A stretch of DNA of 21,136 nt. Source: a virus. The stretch covers positions 1-21,136 of IMG/VR virus record IMGVR_UViG_3300037042_003263; one strand, given 5' to 3'. Below the pieces are notes generated by a model. That model did no database searches. It was not told the origin of the DNA and was given only the letters and a program-made list of their open reading frames with translations. The translations under genes and the position numbers were made by a program. The stretch's first letter is position 1. Each line of letters starts with the position of its first letter. Below, piece by piece: positions 20,428-21,136 of this stretch.

Positions 20428-20515
20428 GTTCGACCGGCAGTATCACAAGGCACTGCACGACACCCACGGGCGGAACAATTACCTGTGGTGCTCGTATTGC
20501 CGCGCGGCGAAATGA
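20336..20515 (+). CDS. Overlapping small gene candidate, basic with C-x-x-C
   Basis: A second frame overlaps the end of the zinc-ribbon gene by up to 92 bp and ends at 20515. The ATG at 20336 (59 aa) is one start option and the ATG at 20354 another; neither has a strong ribosome site. From about 20370 the protein looks coding: A-R-A-E-I-E-R-H-H-V-R-W-S-R, then F-D-R-Q-Y-H-K-A-L-H-D-T-H-G-R and W-C-S-Y-C-R. It could be an independent gene, or the true C-terminus of the zinc-ribbon gene after a frameshift. Confidence 0.4.
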   Translation: MSVGVAMPSITAAARAEIERHHVRWSRLDAKFDRQYHKALHDTHGRNNYLWCSYCRAAK

Positions 20516-20593
20516 CGCCGCTATTACACAACTGTATTTCTACGGATACGCAAGCCAAATACGCAGGAATACATTCCATGGACCACAACATAA

Positions 20594-20619
20594 CCCCTAC
20601 CCCCCTACCCCACCCCCCC
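20594..20619 (-). other. Strong G-quadruplex motif on the minus strand
   Basis: Four C-runs of 4, 6, 4 and 7 bases (20594-20597, 20600-20605, 20608-20611, 20613-20619) are separated by TA, TA and A. The minus strand therefore has four G-runs of at least four with one- or two-base loops, a textbook intramolecular G-quadruplex; the plus strand could form an i-motif. It lies in a gap without genes (20516-20711). Confidence 0.75.
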
Positions 20620-20664
20620 ACTACATCTTGTGTTTACTAAATTTTGCAAAACTCACATACGCAA

Positions 20665-20680
20665 GTGAACGCTCGTTCAC
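20665..20680. promoter_or_regulatory. Perfect palindromic operator candidate between two TACGCAAG repeats
   Basis: GTGAACGCTCGTTCAC has 7-bp arms (GTGAACG/CGTTCAC) around two bases. It abuts one TACGCAAG copy (ending at 20665) and another begins four bases after it. It is 31 bp upstream of the ATG at 20712. The geometry is that of a dimer-binding site such as those of TetR- or Cro/CI-like repressors. Confidence 0.6.
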
Positions 20681-20711
20681 ATTTACGCAAGCGTAACAAA
20701 TGAGGCTCAAA

Positions 20712-20879
20712 ATGGACACCCTGAACCCGACCGATTACCCAACCCAAGACGCCTACCTGCAGGCAATGCGGCTCAAATATCACACGCGCCACAGGACCAA
20801 GGATCAGGCCGGCATCGCGGATCTGCCGCTATTTCAGACCGACCTCGAGGAGTTCACCAGCCAGACCCCGCACGAATAG
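20712..20879 (+). CDS. 55-aa hypothetical protein
   Basis: Found by hand translation. The ATG at 20712 has GAGG six bases before it. The product begins M-D-T-L-N-P-T-D-Y-P-T-Q-D-A-Y-L-Q-A-M-R-L-K-Y-H-T-R-H-R and ends acidic (F-Q-T-D-L-E-E-F). It looks like a small soluble helical protein. Control is probably through the palindrome and repeats just upstream; an intrinsic terminator follows 68 bases after the stop. Confidence 0.6.
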   Translation: MDTLNPTDYPTQDAYLQAMRLKYHTRHRTKDQAGIADLPLFQTDLEEFTSQTPHE

Positions 20880-20947
20880 GCCCACAACGGCCCGGAAACA
20901 GGGCTCCATCGCCCGCTGACACCACGCCAGCTACCACCCTACCTGAC

Positions 20948-20984
20948 ACGGCGCCCGGCCACCACCGCGGCGCCGTTTCTCTTG
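20948..20984 (+). terminator. Intrinsic terminator of the plus-strand genes
   Basis: ACGGCGCC (20948-20955) pairs perfectly with GGCGCCGT (20969-20976) around a 13-base loop, and TTTCTCTT follows. The stem is strong; the T-run is interrupted. It would end transcripts from the plus-strand cluster. Confidence 0.65.
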
Positions 20985-21099
20985 CCTGGATTAAGCCGCC
21001 TGTCGCCTGGCAACATCGCCCCGGATCGCCGTCTGTCAACCGCGGCGAGCTTTACGCAAGCGCCGACCTAACAACACATAACACACACTATACTGTGCT

Positions 21100-21136
21100 G
21101 TAATGCCGGTAATGAAATGTAATGGACTTGTAATGG
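21100..21136 (+). repeat. GTAATG tandem repeats running off the right edge
   Basis: GTAATG starts at 21100, 21109, 21119 and 21130, about one helical turn apart each time. The last copy reaches the window edge, so the array may continue. Possible iterons or a regulator array; no further feature is seen in 20985-21099 except the TACGCAAG copy at 21053. Confidence 0.5.

Larger units (their letters stand above)
20547..20691 (+). repeat. TACGCAAG repeats (iteron-like), with a fifth copy at 21053
   Basis: TACGCAAG occurs at 20547-20554, 20658-20665, 20684-20691 and 21053-21060, with a near copy TACGCAGG at 20560-20567. The copies at 20684 and 21053 share a longer TTTACGCAAGCG. All exact copies have the same orientation. 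I did not notice the 8-mer elsewhere in the window. They could be regulator sites or origin iterons. Confidence 0.65.

Noticed and set aside
20547-21136. CRISPR array
   Set aside because: The repeats are only 6-8 bases long with irregular spacing, unlike CRISPR repeats, and no cas genes are present.

Overview
The window is a piece of a tailed double-stranded DNA bacteriophage (Caudoviricetes) genome or prophage. The hallmarks, all on the minus strand and read from high to low coordinates, are small terminase, large terminase, portal, putative scaffold, major capsid protein and, at the left edge, a collagen-like fibre. The DNA is GC-rich and densely packed, and neighbouring genes are joined by ATGA or TGATG stop/start overlaps. 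A proteobacterial host is plausible. A GcrA/SANT-like helix-turn-helix protein hints weakly at Alphaproteobacteria, but nothing here fixes the host. No tape-measure, lysis, integrase or replication gene lies in the window, so virion type and lifestyle are open.

Layout. (i) 18656-16044, minus: about thirteen very small, translationally coupled genes, including a one-helix membrane protein, a DUF4177-like protein, a GcrA-like HTH protein and a ribbon-helix-helix protein. (ii) 16047-11414, minus: packaging module with small terminase, an 80-aa protein, a GT2/TPR glycosyltransferase, and a large terminase split over two genes. (iii) 11417-5115, minus: zinc-ribbon protein, exported 169-aa protein, portal (with its own sigma70-like promoter), small basic proteins, a GroES-like protein, putative scaffold and a conserved head-region protein. 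(iv) 4844-1, minus: 199-aa structural protein, major capsid protein, HNH endonuclease, beta-helix protein, 220-aa structural protein, coiled-coil protein and collagen-like fibre (cut by the window edge). (v) 18657-19213: divergent intergenic region. (vi) 19214-20879, plus: small early-type genes, then an intrinsic terminator. Repeats TACGCAAG (five copies), a perfect operator-like palindrome and a strong G-quadruplex motif lie around the last of these genes.

The most notable system is the large terminase. Its ATPase half (14332-13520) ends in the N-terminal half of an intein. Its nuclease half (12628-11414) begins with the C-terminal half of the same intein. A free-standing GIY-YIG homing endonuclease gene sits exactly between them, coupled to both. 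The predicted product is a 539-aa terminase made by protein trans-splicing, with the splice junction inside the Walker B (ADIF/CLDDP) motif. This is a 'fractured gene' arrangement of split intein plus homing endonuclease, placed in a packaging motor. A second free-standing homing-type nuclease (HNH) lies just downstream of the major capsid gene, so two mobile nucleases sit in the most conserved virion genes.
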